Shown: positions 24,703 through 33,234, counted from the stretch's first letter. The stretch is 64,000 bases of DNA from Deltaproteobacteria bacterium (GCA_020444075.1 JAHLLR010000003.1:1-64000), one strand, 5' to 3'. Numbers and translations are program-made. The notes: a model not told the origin generated them from the letters alone.

Positions 24703-25935
24703 TTAGTAGAATATGCGGATTATTTTATAGACAATCATGCTGGTTATAGCTGAAGCCGGAACCGTCAGGACCCAGTATATCATGATCTGAAAGATGATCC
24801 TGAAATTAACGGCATCGAGGCCCCGTGCCAGACCGACACCCATTACCCCGCCCACGGCGGCATGGGTCGTGGAAACGGGCAGGCCCAGCTTTGAGGCCAC
24901 CAGAACCGTTGTGGCTGCAGAGAAACTGACCGCAAACCCCCGGGTATTGGTCAGTGTCGTGATTTGGGTTCCGATGGTTGTCATTACCCGCTTTCCCGCC
25001 ATACCGATGCCCAAGGCAATACCAACCCCGCCGAACAATAACAGGAAGATCGGAACAGGGACCTTGGCCCCGACCGTTCCCGTTTTCACCAGAAAATAAA
25101 TCACCGCCAGGGGCCCGATGGCATTCGCCACATCATTGGCACCCTGTGCCAGGGCAATATAGCAGGCGGTACCGATTTGAATTCTTCGGAACACCTCTTC
25201 GGCTCCGTTGCTGTCTCCTCCGTTTTGGGAAAGAAATTTCTGCAGCAGAAATTTTCCAAGATAACCGAATACAAATGCAAAAACGGACGCTGCAATCAAC
25301 GCCTGGGGTGTCGATAGGGTAAGTTGATTGCCCAGAGGGGTTTTAAAAATAAACGAAAGAACCACCACAAAGATCGCACTGGCGATGAAATAGGGTGATG
25401 TCCGTATGGACTGTTCGAACACGGAATCTCTTGAAAGGATGACCTTGATGATCACCTTGAACATTAAAAATCCGATGATGAGGCTGAGAACAGGCGATAT
25501 GATCCAACTCAGGACGATCTCCCCCAACTTTCCCCAGTTGATCACTGAAAAGCCGCCCGCTGTGATTCCGAAGCCGATCATGGCGCCGACGATGGAATGG
25601 GTTGTTGAAACCGGGAGGGAGCGCCAGGTGGCATAACTGACCCATAACGCGGCTGCCAGCATGGCTGCAAGTGCACCAGCTAAGACAACGTGTGGGTCCG
25701 ACATCACCTCGGTGGAAACGATGCCTTTACGAATGGTGTTGGTGACGTGAGAACCGATAAAGGTTGCGCCCACGATATTCAGAATACCCGCAATGAATAC
25801 AGCCTGGCGGATGGTGATGGCCTTGGCGCCCACAGCCGGTGCCATGGAATTGGCAACATCGTTGGCACCGATGTTCCACGCCATGTAGAAGCCAAACACA
25901 AAACCGATGATGAGAATCAGGTATTCAGCAGTCAT
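24703..25935 (-). CDS. pit: Inorganic phosphate transporter, Pit family
   Basis: A 410-residue membrane protein with about ten helices arranged as an inverted duplication. The two family signatures are at residues about 22-35 (NIGANDVANSMAP) and about 268 (QGANDVANAIGPLA). LPVSTTHSIVGAMIG and LPVSTTHAAVGGVMG are the matching second repeats. It imports phosphate with protons or sodium. The family length is 400-500. It precedes its accessory DUF47 gene by 12 bases. The ATG at 25935 lacks a strong Shine-Dalgarno sequence. No pho-box is recognisable upstream. Confidence 0.92.
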   Translation of the reverse strand: MTAEYLILIIGFVFGFYMAWNIGANDVANSMAPAVGAKAITIRQAVFIAGILNIVGATFIGSHVTNTIRKGIVSTEVMSDPHVVLAGALAAMLAAALWVSYATWRSLPVSTTHSIVGAMIGFGITAGGFSVINWGKLGEIVLSWIISPVLSLIIGFLMFKVIIKVILSRDSVFEQSIRTSPYFIASAIFVVVLSFIFKTPLGNQLTLSTPQALIAASVFAFVFGYLGKFLLQKFLSQNGGDSNGAEEVFRRIQIGTACYIALAQGANDVANAIGPLAVIYFLVKTGTVGAKVPVPIFLLLFGGVGIALGIGMAGKRVMTTIGTQITTLTNTRGFAVSFSAATTVLVASKLGLPVSTTHAAVGGVMGVGLARGLDAVNFRIIFQIMIYWVLTVPASAITSMIVYKIIRIFY

Positions 25936-26193
25936 GTTTTACTTTTATCATTCGGGGGCACCACGACACATAACATTCGGCAAGGTTTAGGGCAATGCAA
26001 GAAACGCCTCATTGGTCGATGATCGAATAGGTAATTGGGACCTGAAACGGTTTTTACATGAAGGGAAACGTGCAGGTATCTGAGAATCCCGAAAAGGGGC
26101 GATAAGATCAGCCCCACCGAGGCCGACCATCGCCCGCATCAGGGAAATGATGAAGATCGCGATAATCAAAAGTGCCTAAATGGTTAAGCTCCC

Positions 26194-27429
26194 TTAAACG
26201 TTTAGCTTTTCCGATTTCAGCGCATAAGCTCCGGCAATGCCGACCAGGAATCCGGCCGCCAGATTCGAGGCCAGGGTGATGCCCACGATCAGAATCACCA
26301 CAAACAGATCCTTGCGTGCGGTTATGTCCAAAAGCGTGAGACTCAGCTGCGCCCCGGCGAATATCAACAAAATACCCAGGGCTGACATGGGCAATAAATA
26401 AATAACCCCCATGAGATGGTCCCCCAGAAGAAGCGCCAGGACAATGAATATGGCGCCGATCATCAGATTGGACCCGCCGGTGCGTGCGCCGAAGCGGTAT
26501 CGGGAGGCAAGGCCGCCGGCACCGTGGCACATGGGCATTCCGCCCAGGAAAAAGGCGCCAAGATTGGCCAGAGCCATGCTGATGCACAATGCGCGGTAGG
26601 TGACCCGCTTCCCCTCCTCGGGGAAATACTGGATGGACAGGTCGGCATTGGCCATGACGGCGTTTCCGAGCGTCATGGGCACCTGGGGCAGCACCAGCAC
26701 CAACAGGGCGAAAGTGAAGTCAGCGGTCGATGGAAGTCCGTAGGGCAACCATTCAGGCAGGTAAAATCCTATCTGAATCTGGTGAAAGCCCTCACCGGTT
26801 CCCAATAGAAAACCTATCAAAATGCCGACTCCGACGACGACAATGGCCGCCGGTAATCGTCTGTTGTCCAGCAGTATCAGGGTGAGCACGCCCAAAACAC
26901 CGCCGATTATCAATCCCAGGGGGATCGGCCCGAGGGCCTGGATGCTCAGGTACGGTTCGGCCGCCTGTCGCAGCGCTTGAAATTTCGATGTGCCCAGCAT
27001 CAATTTTACACCCTGGGAAACCAGTAGCACCCCGGTGGACAGCTGAACGCCCCGAATAACAGGTTTAGGAATATAACGACCGATCATGGTGATAATGCCG
27101 GTCCCGCCGATAATCAACAGAAAAAGGAAAATCCACAGACTGGAGGCCTGGATCTGTCCGGCGGTGATGCCGGTGGCGATGGCATAGGCACCGATGACCT
27201 TCATGGGCTCGACCGGACTGGTTACCCTGAAATAGAGACCGGAACAGACATAATACAGCCCTACGCCCAGGAATAATCCCAGTGGGCTGAGGCCGTTGAT
27301 CAGAATCATGCCGATGGCCAGAGGCAAAATGGTACCCAAGTCGCCCAGGCTGCCCGCCAGTTCCATGCGGTTGAACCGAAACATCGAATGGAGGTCGGAT
27401 CGTCGATTGGTCAGTTCGGTTGAATTCAT
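26194..27429 (-). CDS. MOT1-family molybdate (or tungstate/sulfate) transporter
   Basis: A 411-residue membrane transporter with about ten to eleven helices. Three motifs identify the MOT1 group within the sulfate-permease superfamily: ELAGSLGDLGTILPLAIGM, LPQVPMTLGNAVMANADLS and GMPMCHGAGGLASRYRFGARTGGSN; VEPMKVIGAYAIATG fits the conserved PMK segment. It lacks a STAS domain. MOT1 proteins carry molybdate. ATG 27429 follows GGAGA by seven bases; a longer in-frame extension is rejected. The gene faces tunR across a 340-base region, and its promoter (TTGACA-N17-TATTAT, minus strand) is overlapped by a 26-base palindrome, so control by TunR is expected. Confidence 0.85.
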   Translation of the reverse strand: MNSTELTNRRSDLHSMFRFNRMELAGSLGDLGTILPLAIGMILINGLSPLGLFLGVGLYYVCSGLYFRVTSPVEPMKVIGAYAIATGITAGQIQASSLWIFLFLLIIGGTGIITMIGRYIPKPVIRGVQLSTGVLLVSQGVKLMLGTSKFQALRQAAEPYLSIQALGPIPLGLIIGGVLGVLTLILLDNRRLPAAIVVVGVGILIGFLLGTGEGFHQIQIGFYLPEWLPYGLPSTADFTFALLVLVLPQVPMTLGNAVMANADLSIQYFPEEGKRVTYRALCISMALANLGAFFLGGMPMCHGAGGLASRYRFGARTGGSNLMIGAIFIVLALLLGDHLMGVIYLLPMSALGILLIFAGAQLSLTLLDITARKDLFVVILIVGITLASNLAAGFLVGIAGAYALKSEKLNV

Positions 27430-27493
27430 GCCATTCTCCGGAAATTTCCGATTAGCCGATATCAAGAGGCCGGCTTTAAAAAATGCCTCACAC

Positions 27494-27522
27494 TTGACAT
27501 ACAATCACGATAATTTTATTTA
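27494..27522 (+). promoter_or_regulatory. Possible divergent promoter toward tunR
   Basis: TTGACA (27494-27499), 17 bases, then TATTTA (27517-27522), whose -10 lies inside the palindrome. Transcription would reach tunR after about 240 bases that include a repeat element. Autoregulation is plausible. Confidence 0.45.
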
Positions 27523-27529
27523 TCGTGAT
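27504..27529. promoter_or_regulatory. Predicted TunR operator
   Basis: ATCACGATAA (27504-27513) and TTATCGTGAT (27520-27529) form a perfect ten-base inverted repeat around six bases. TunR proteins are reported to bind an about 30-bp motif, so size and place fit; I cannot recall the published consensus exactly. It covers the start of the MOT1 promoter and the -10 of the opposite promoter. Confidence 0.7.
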
Positions 27530-27556
27530 AATATTTTTCGGTTGAAAAGATGTCAA
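27528..27556 (-). promoter_or_regulatory. Promoter of the MOT1 transporter gene
   Basis: On the minus strand TTGACA (27556-27551) and TATTAT (27533-27528) are spaced by 17 bases. The predicted start falls inside the palindrome at 27504-27529. The leader to the ATG at 27429 is about 90 bases. Confidence 0.65.
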
Positions 27557-27584
27557 GGGCAATGTTGATGGAATGTTGATGGAA

Positions 27585-27702
27585 TCGTAAAAAGTCGAGA
27601 TCTCAGGTTTTTTGTCATCCCCGTGAAGAGGGGGATCCCTAAGATTCAAATAGTTATAGATCCCCGCCTCCGCGGGAATGACACCTGGGGGACTTTTTAC
27701 GA
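27585..27702. repeat. MITE/REP-like element with 12-bp terminal repeats
   Basis: TCGTAAAAAGTC (27585 on) and GACTTTTTACGA (to 27702) are perfect terminal inverted repeats. Inside, GTCATCCCCGTGAAG... (27614-27637) pairs with ...CTCCGCGGGAATGAC (27659-27682). The whole folds into one long cruciform of about 118 bases. The inner words are common as dispersed repeats in delta-type proteobacteria. Flanking TTGATGG/CCATCAA extend the symmetry. Confidence 0.6.
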
Positions 27703-27770
27703 GGCCATCAATGTTGCATTGAAGGCCGTTCCGGCCGATTGCTCAAGGACAAGATGAATAATGAGGAGTC

Positions 27771-28886
27771 ATGAAAACCAAAACACAGGACCGGAAGATT
27801 GACGGCCAGGCATCTCCACCGGTTTCAATGCCGGTACGGAGCTTCCACGGACGTATATCTTCCACACCGGCTCAGGACAAATTCCTCGATTCGATCCAGC
27901 TCAACCGGTTGGAGCGATCCTTTCGTGAATGGACCGAGGCGACGCCGCGTTCCGATGTGCGCCTTGCCCGGCGACGCATACTGATCATTTTCCTGCTTAT
28001 TCGTTACACAGGCGCAAAGCTGAGTGAAGTGTCAAACCTTGACCCAATGCAGGATATCGATTTTGATAAAAAAATCGCAACGTTTGGCCCCATGCAGGAT
28101 GACTCGTCCCGCCCCCGGCGCACAGTCCAGCTGTCCGAGGCACTCTGTCGGGAAATCCGAACGATGATCTCGGACATGCAAAAAGAAGACAAAACGGAAA
28201 ATTGGCTGCGTGTGGACCATGGATTCGTCAGGAAAAAGTTTTACGAGCGTGCCGAAGCCTGCGGGATCGCCAAGCAACTTGGGGCGCCGGAAAGCTTGCG
28301 TAAATCACGCGGCGTTGAATTAATGCAAAACAATATGCCCCTCCCGGCCGTCCAGATGCTGCTGGGGCATTCAACCCCCAACCTGGCCTCTTCCTACGTG
28401 TCTTTTTCCGATGATGATATCCAGCAGGCGATCAGGCTGTTCATGGAAAAGGAGTCGGCTCGCAAGACCAGCGCACGGAATTCTTTTTTCGGCAAGATCG
28501 AGACCGTCAAGCAGGGCGATATTCAGACCCAGGTCGGACTGGTGACCATGGGCGGTTATCTGCTGACGACGGTGATCACCAACGATAGCTTCCACCGCCT
28601 TGGCTTGAAGGTGGGCAAGTTGATCACCGCCGAAGTCAAGGCGCCCTGGGTTTTGTTGCAGAAAAGCGGAAAGGGTTTAAAAACCAGTGCAGATAATATT
28701 TTAAATGGCGTTGTCGAAAGAATCAACCGCGGAGAAATCAACACGGAATACATCGTGCGGCTTCCCGATGGCAGCGAGGTCTGTTCGCTGGTAACCAGTG
28801 CAAGCGCCAGGCGTCTCGCTCTCGTTGAAGGGGATGACGTTTGCGCCCTGTTTAACGCTCATTCGATGGTGCTGCTATCCGATTGA
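27771..28886 (+). CDS. tunR: TunR: tungstate/molybdate-responsive regulator with recombinase-type DNA-binding domain
   Basis: A 371-residue protein with the two-part TunR architecture: a tyrosine-recombinase-like domain (about 40-230) followed by two Mop/TOBE oxyanion domains (about 242-303, NSFFGKIETVKQGDIQTQVG; about 308-370, NILNGVVERINRGEINTEY). In the recombinase part the Arg-I position is Lys83 (TGAKLSE), the His/Arg-II box reads ESLRKS with Arg177 kept, GHS is kept and the Tyr equivalent is Tyr209; the incomplete set argues against recombination. TunR is known from sulfate-reducing deltaproteobacteria as a regulator evolved from XerC/D recombinases that controls molybdate and tungstate uptake. 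GAGGAG precedes the ATG at 27771. It faces the MOT1 gene across a palindromic site. Confidence 0.85.
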   Translation: MKTKTQDRKIDGQASPPVSMPVRSFHGRISSTPAQDKFLDSIQLNRLERSFREWTEATPRSDVRLARRRILIIFLLIRYTGAKLSEVSNLDPMQDIDFDKKIATFGPMQDDSSRPRRTVQLSEALCREIRTMISDMQKEDKTENWLRVDHGFVRKKFYERAEACGIAKQLGAPESLRKSRGVELMQNNMPLPAVQMLLGHSTPNLASSYVSFSDDDIQQAIRLFMEKESARKTSARNSFFGKIETVKQGDIQTQVGLVTMGGYLLTTVITNDSFHRLGLKVGKLITAEVKAPWVLLQKSGKGLKTSADNILNGVVERINRGEINTEYIVRLPDGSEVCSLVTSASARRLALVEGDDVCALFNAHSMVLLSD

Positions 28887-28959
28887 AACCGATGAATGGG
28901 TAGAGCCCCTGATCATACGCGAATCCCTAAATCAACATCGGAACGGTTCCCCTCCGCCT

Positions 28960-30831
28960 TCAGTCTTCCGCCTCCTTATCAAAGGATATGGTCAACGCGT
29001 AGGCACCGTCCTCGAAGCGGCTGCGCACCGGGTACCCGCCTTTTTCGAATACCTTGATCATGGCCTGGTTGGTGGCCAGCACGTCGGCGGTCATGCCTCG
29101 GGCGCCGCGCTGGCGGGCCAGGCGGGCCAACATCTGATAAAGATAGGTGGCGATGCCCAGCCCCTGGTAATCCTCGTCCACGACAAAGGCCACATCCACG
29201 TAAGGTTTGTCCCTGTGTCTGGCAAAGCGGGCTTCGGCGATGATCTGCCCCTGACCCGGCGGCCCCACCAGGCCCACCACGGAGAGCACATCCCGGTAGT
29301 CCACATTGACATACTCCTGCATCCTGGCGTGGGGCATGGTTTTGATGGGGGTGAAATAACGGTAATAGATGGCCTTGTCCGAGAACCGGTAAAAGAGGCG
29401 CCGCATCTCTTCTTCATCGGAGGGTTTGATGGCGCGGAAACGGATTACGATGTCGTTCTTGAACGTGTGCCGCTCGGCGATTTCAGACGGGTAGAGGTGG
29501 GCGCTTTCCGCCAGAAAAATCTGGTCCGGGTAGATGATGTTTTCCGCCTTGGCTTTTTCCACCAGTTTCGGCCGGTCGTCGGGGTGAGCGATTTCGATGA
29601 GGGCCTGGGCCCGTTCCCGCAGAGTCCTGCCGGAAAGGGAGGCGATGCCGTATTCGGTGGCGATCATGTTGACCGAGTCGGGCAGGTTCAACTGGTTGGG
29701 CATCTCCTCGATGGAGATGCGGATGTTGTTTTCCCCTTTGAGGTTGCGGCTGGGCAGGGCGAAGATGGTGAACCCGCCCGGCGATATCTCGGCGCCGTTG
29801 AAAAAATCCATGGCCTGACCCGGTCCGGAGGTGACCTGACCCTTGCCGGCGTGCATGGCGATGCGCCCCGACAGGTCCACCTTGCGGGCCGGGAAGATCG
29901 CCACGAATCGCGAGTTCCGACCGATCTCTATGGGATTGAAGACCTTGTCGATGCTCTGAAATTCTACCAGGGGGTTGCGGTCCAGCCAGTGCATCAGCTC
30001 CGCCGAACCCATGGCGTAGCAGGTGAGCGATTTGCCGCGAAAGGTTTTTTTACGCCGGTTGGTGACCGCACCGCTTTTGACCAGGGCCATGACGGCGTCG
30101 GTCATGAAGGGCGTGTGGATGCCCAGATCCTTCTTGCCGGCCAGGTGCCGGGGCAGGGCTTCGAACAGGGGGCCGAAGGTGAACCCCAGGCAACTGCCGT
30201 CTTCGATCACCGAGGCCACGTTGGCCGCCACCCGGTCGAAGATGTCGTCCACCGGCCAGCAGGGGAAGACCGGTGCCGGCTCGGTGCTTTCCACCAGCAG
30301 ATCGAAATCATTCACCGATACGAAGGTATCGCCATAGGTGCGGGGAATGTGGGGGTTGATTTCACCGATGACCACGGAGGCCTGGGCCATGACCTGCCGC
30401 CCCACATCCACGGCGATGCCCAGCGAGCAGAGGCCTTCGTTGTCCGGCGGGGTGACCTGGATGAGGGCCACATCCATGGGCAGTTGCCGGCCTTTGATCA
30501 GCCACGGAATGGCGGAAAACCGGCTGGGGATCAGGTCCACCCGCCCGGCGGTGATGGCCTCGCTGGCCACCCAGCCGGAAAAAAAGGTTTTCAGGCGGTA
30601 TTTATTGGAACGGAGTTCTTCCAGGGAGATGGCATCCCCGAAGCTCAGGATCTGGATCAGGGTGAGGTCCTGAAGATTAAGGGCATCCGATGCCATGAGG
30701 CGTTTGACCAGGGTGCGGGGTTCGGCGGCGCCGGTGCCCAGGAAAATGTTCATTCCCGGCTCGATGCGGGCCAGGGCCTGATCCGGGGTTGCCCGTTTGT
30801 TGTGCCAGTCGGTGGTCGGTGAGGCGGTCAT
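28960..30831 (-). CDS. Acetyl-CoA hydrolase/4-hydroxybutyrate CoA-transferase fused to a GNAT domain
   Basis: About 623 residues. Residues 1-430 form a class I CoA-transferase: GTGAAEPRTLVKRLM, VIGEINPHIPRTYGD (the Glu expected to carry CoA) and the C-terminal IATEYGIASLSGRTLRERAQALIEIAHPDDR. Residues about 455-620 are a GNAT domain (VIRFRAIKPSDEEEMRRLFYRFS, VAFVVDEDYQGLGIATYLYQML, IKVFEKGGYPVRS). The first part moves CoA between carboxylates; the second transfers an acetyl group from acetyl-CoA, possibly to a protein lysine. ATG 30831 has GGAG six bases upstream. It is monocistronic, convergent with tunR, with a repeat element behind its start. The combination recurs in Desulfobacterota as I recall; the joint function is not established. 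Confidence 0.88.
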   Translation of the reverse strand: MTASPTTDWHNKRATPDQALARIEPGMNIFLGTGAAEPRTLVKRLMASDALNLQDLTLIQILSFGDAISLEELRSNKYRLKTFFSGWVASEAITAGRVDLIPSRFSAIPWLIKGRQLPMDVALIQVTPPDNEGLCSLGIAVDVGRQVMAQASVVIGEINPHIPRTYGDTFVSVNDFDLLVESTEPAPVFPCWPVDDIFDRVAANVASVIEDGSCLGFTFGPLFEALPRHLAGKKDLGIHTPFMTDAVMALVKSGAVTNRRKKTFRGKSLTCYAMGSAELMHWLDRNPLVEFQSIDKVFNPIEIGRNSRFVAIFPARKVDLSGRIAMHAGKGQVTSGPGQAMDFFNGAEISPGGFTIFALPSRNLKGENNIRISIEEMPNQLNLPDSVNMIATEYGIASLSGRTLRERAQALIEIAHPDDRPKLVEKAKAENIIYPDQIFLAESAHLYPSEIAERHTFKNDIVIRFRAIKPSDEEEMRRLFYRFSDKAIYYRYFTPIKTMPHARMQEYVNVDYRDVLSVVGLVGPPGQGQIIAEARFARHRDKPYVDVAFVVDEDYQGLGIATYLYQMLARLARQRGARGMTADVLATNQAMIKVFEKGGYPVRSRFEDGAYALTISFDKEAED

Positions 30832-30892
30832 ATTTTCTCCATTGCGCCAGGACAACGTCAAGTCGAACTTAGGCTTTCTCCGGATGTAGAAA

Positions 30893-31040
30893 AAGGGTTC
30901 AAGGGGGTGGCTTCGACAACCTTGCCCAAACTAAATGGACCCGCTGCGGTGCTGAGATTTGCGCATCCTGCTCCTTGGCAATTGCAGCACGTTTCCCTTG
31001 AACCCTTGGATCCCCGACCCCCTGGACCCTTCGAATGTAA
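30893..31040. repeat. Dispersed inverted-repeat element, copy 2
   Basis: GGGTTCAAGGGGG at the left end and CCCTTGAACCCTTGGATCC plus CCTGGACCCTTCGAA at the right end form imperfect arms around about 85 bases. The same words occur in the element at 11425-11560, so this is a second member of the family in the window. Confidence 0.5.
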
Positions 31041-31145
31041 CCATCACGGTCGAGAAAACAATCGACGTCGGAGGGATCGGGTGGTATGAGACCTCCAGTC
31101 AGCTGTCTGCCATCACATGATCAGGAATAAGAGGGAAACATCACC

Positions 31146-32357
31146 ATGAAATATGATTTCGACCGTGAGATCAACCGAAAAGATACCCAGTCGGCCAAAT
31201 GGGGCGTGATTCAGGATCCCGACGACCCATCCCGCTGGCATGCCACCGACGACTATTATGGTGAAGACCGGGTCCTGCCCCTGTGGGTGGCGGACATGGA
31301 TTTTCCCGCTCCCCGGCCGGTGGTGGATGCCCTGGTCCGGCGGGCGCAGCACGGCATCTACGGGTATACGATTCGAACGGAGGCCTACGACCGGGCCGTG
31401 GTTGACTGGATGAAACGGCGCCACGGCTGGGAGATCGAACCGGGATGGATCGTGTCGACACCCGGGGTGGTTCCGGCAGTCAACTATCTCGTGCGCACCT
31501 TTGTGGGGCCGGGAGAAAAGGTGCTTGTCCAGCGGCCCGTATATTATCCTTTTTTCAATGCCATCGAAAACAACAACGCCGAGATTGTTTCCAGCAGCCT
31601 GATCCTCGACGACGGCTGCTACCAAATGGATTTTGACGATTTTGAGAAAAAGGCGGCGGACCCCGCAACCACCCTTTATATCCTGTGCAGCCCCCACAAC
31701 CCCGTGGGCCGGGTGTGGAGCCGGGAGGAATTGGCGCACGTCGGGGAGATCTGCCTGAAGCACCGGGTGCTGGTCGTTGCCGATGAGATCCACGCCGACC
31801 TGATCTTCAAAGGGATTACCTTCACCCCCTTTGCCGCTATCAGCGAAGCGATGGCCCAGAATACGGTGGTCTGCACCGCCCCCAGCAAAACCTTCAACCT
31901 GGCCGGCCTGCACACCTCCAACATCATTATCCCCAACGATCGGTTAAAACACCGGTTCCAGCAGACCCTGAACAGCTGCGGCATGGGGAAGTGGGCCACT
32001 CCTTTCGGGGTGCTGGCCTGCGAGACGGCCTACCGGGAAGGGGAACCGTGGCTGGAACAGGTGATGACGTATATCGAGGACAACCTGGACTATCTTCAGG
32101 AATTCATTGACAGCCACATTCCGGGCATCCGGGTCATCCGCCCCGAAGGCACTTACCTGGTGTGGCTGGACTGCCGGGGGCTGGGGCTGGACAAATGGGC
32201 ACTCAAGCGCCTGATGCTGGGCAAAGCACGGATTTTTCCGGACGAAGGGTTTATCTTCGGTCCCGAAGGTGACGGGTTCGAGCGAATCAACATCGCCTGC
32301 CCGCGGTCGATTCTGCAAGACGCCCTGGAGCGTATCCGCAAGGCAGTCATCGGTTGA
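31146..32357 (+). CDS. MalY/PatB-type PLP-dependent aminotransferase or cystathionine beta-lyase
   Basis: A 403-residue fold-type I PLP enzyme of the MalY/PatB group. It starts with the family-typical FDREINRKDTQSAKWG and LPLWVADMDFPAPRPVVDAL. The PLP-binding lysine is Lys248 in TAPSKTFNLAG; SPHNPVGRVW, VVADEIHADL and RINIACPRSILQDALERI are the other family blocks. Members cleave cystathionine or cysteine S-conjugates to pyruvate, ammonia and a thiol. A weak GAGGG precedes the ATG. Its last 11 bases overlap tail-to-tail with the converging transporter gene. No regulator is adjacent. Confidence 0.88.
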   Translation: MKYDFDREINRKDTQSAKWGVIQDPDDPSRWHATDDYYGEDRVLPLWVADMDFPAPRPVVDALVRRAQHGIYGYTIRTEAYDRAVVDWMKRRHGWEIEPGWIVSTPGVVPAVNYLVRTFVGPGEKVLVQRPVYYPFFNAIENNNAEIVSSSLILDDGCYQMDFDDFEKKAADPATTLYILCSPHNPVGRVWSREELAHVGEICLKHRVLVVADEIHADLIFKGITFTPFAAISEAMAQNTVVCTAPSKTFNLAGLHTSNIIIPNDRLKHRFQQTLNSCGMGKWATPFGVLACETAYREGEPWLEQVMTYIEDNLDYLQEFIDSHIPGIRVIRPEGTYLVWLDCRGLGLDKWALKRLMLGKARIFPDEGFIFGPEGDGFERINIACPRSILQDALERIRKAVIG

Positions 32358-33234
32358 ACATCACAAATCCCAGCAGAATCAGCGCCATCCCCGCCAGGTG
32401 GAAGGTCTTCAGGGATTCTCCCAGAAATACGATGGCCAGGATGGCCGCAAAGACCGGGATCAGATTGATGAACAGGCCGGTGCGGTTGGCGCCGATGACG
32501 GCCACCCCCCGGTTCCAGCAAAAATAGGCCACGATGGAGGGGAAGATGGCCACGTAGCCGATGCTGCCGGCCACCCCGGGCGTAAGCGTGAAGGTTCCCA
32601 CCACCGACATTTCCCACAGGTAGAGCGGCAGCAGGCCCAGGCATCCGAGACCGAAGGTGTAGGTCAGAAAGCTCATGGGGTGTATGTTCGGCCGTTTGGG
32701 CAAAAGGGCCGAATAGAGGGCATAGAGGACCACCGCCACGATCATCAGCAGGTCTCCCTGCACCAGGGACATGTCGATCAGGGCCTGCCAGCGGCCCTTG
32801 AGGACCACCACCCCGGCGCCCACGACGCAGAGACTCACTCCGGCGGCCTGAAACCAGGAGACCCGCTCCCCGTATACAATCAGGGAGATCACGATGATGA
32901 CCGCCGGCATGGTGGTCTGGATCAGGGCGCCGTTGATGGCCGTGGTGGTGTGCATGGCCGTGTAGAGCAGGGTGTTGAAGAGGGTGACGCCGAACATGGC
33001 GAGCAGCCCCAATATCTTCCATCCGGCCAGGGCCGTTTTCCAGTCCCGTTTGACGTAGGGCCAGGTCAATGGCAGGAGAACCAGAAAGGCGACGGCCCAC
33101 CGCCAGAAAGCCAGTGCCGTCGGTGGAATCAATGTGGCCACCCCCTTGGCCAGCACGATATTGCCGGCCCAGCACAGGGGCGCCACGGCCACCATGAGGA
33201 AGGCGGGAAGGGTGGATTTAGGGGTTGCGCTCAT
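32347..33234 (-). CDS. DMT-superfamily (EamA) transporter
   Basis: About 295 residues with ten membrane helices in two EamA repeats (about 5-140 and 155-293). Typical segments are APLCWAGNIVLAKGVATLIPPTALAFWRWAVAF, TTAINGALIQTTMPAVIIVISLIVYGERVSW and AIFPSIVAYFCWNRGVAVIGANRTGLFINLIPVFAAILAIVFLGE. Such proteins export or import small metabolites such as amino acids; the substrate is unknown. ATG 33234 begins directly before the first helix; the longer in-frame extension to 33288 is not supported. The 3' end overlaps the MalY-like gene by 11 bases, so the two genes share a convergent end without a terminator. Confidence 0.85.
   Translation of the reverse strand: MSATPKSTLPAFLMVAVAPLCWAGNIVLAKGVATLIPPTALAFWRWAVAFLVLLPLTWPYVKRDWKTALAGWKILGLLAMFGVTLFNTLLYTAMHTTTAINGALIQTTMPAVIIVISLIVYGERVSWFQAAGVSLCVVGAGVVVLKGRWQALIDMSLVQGDLLMIVAVVLYALYSALLPKRPNIHPMSFLTYTFGLGCLGLLPLYLWEMSVVGTFTLTPGVAGSIGYVAIFPSIVAYFCWNRGVAVIGANRTGLFINLIPVFAAILAIVFLGESLKTFHLAGMALILLGFVMFNR

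Noticed and set aside
25987-26169. Hydrophobic minus-strand piece (IIAIFIISLMRAMVGLGG) between pit and the MOT1 gene
   Set aside because: Only a TTG start, no ribosome-binding site and a non-hydrophobic, frame-shifted-looking tail; possibly a remnant, not annotated as a gene.
27771-28470. Phage/transposon integrase marking a mobile element
   Set aside because: The recombinase-like domain is joined to two Mop/TOBE domains and lacks key catalytic residues; no attachment sites or mobile genes surround it. It is a TunR-type regulator.
28798-30822. Very long open frame opposite the CoA-transferase gene
   Set aside because: It runs antisense through a recognised protein, is His/Gly/Asp-rich like reverse translations of GC-rich genes, and has no domain or ribosome-binding site.
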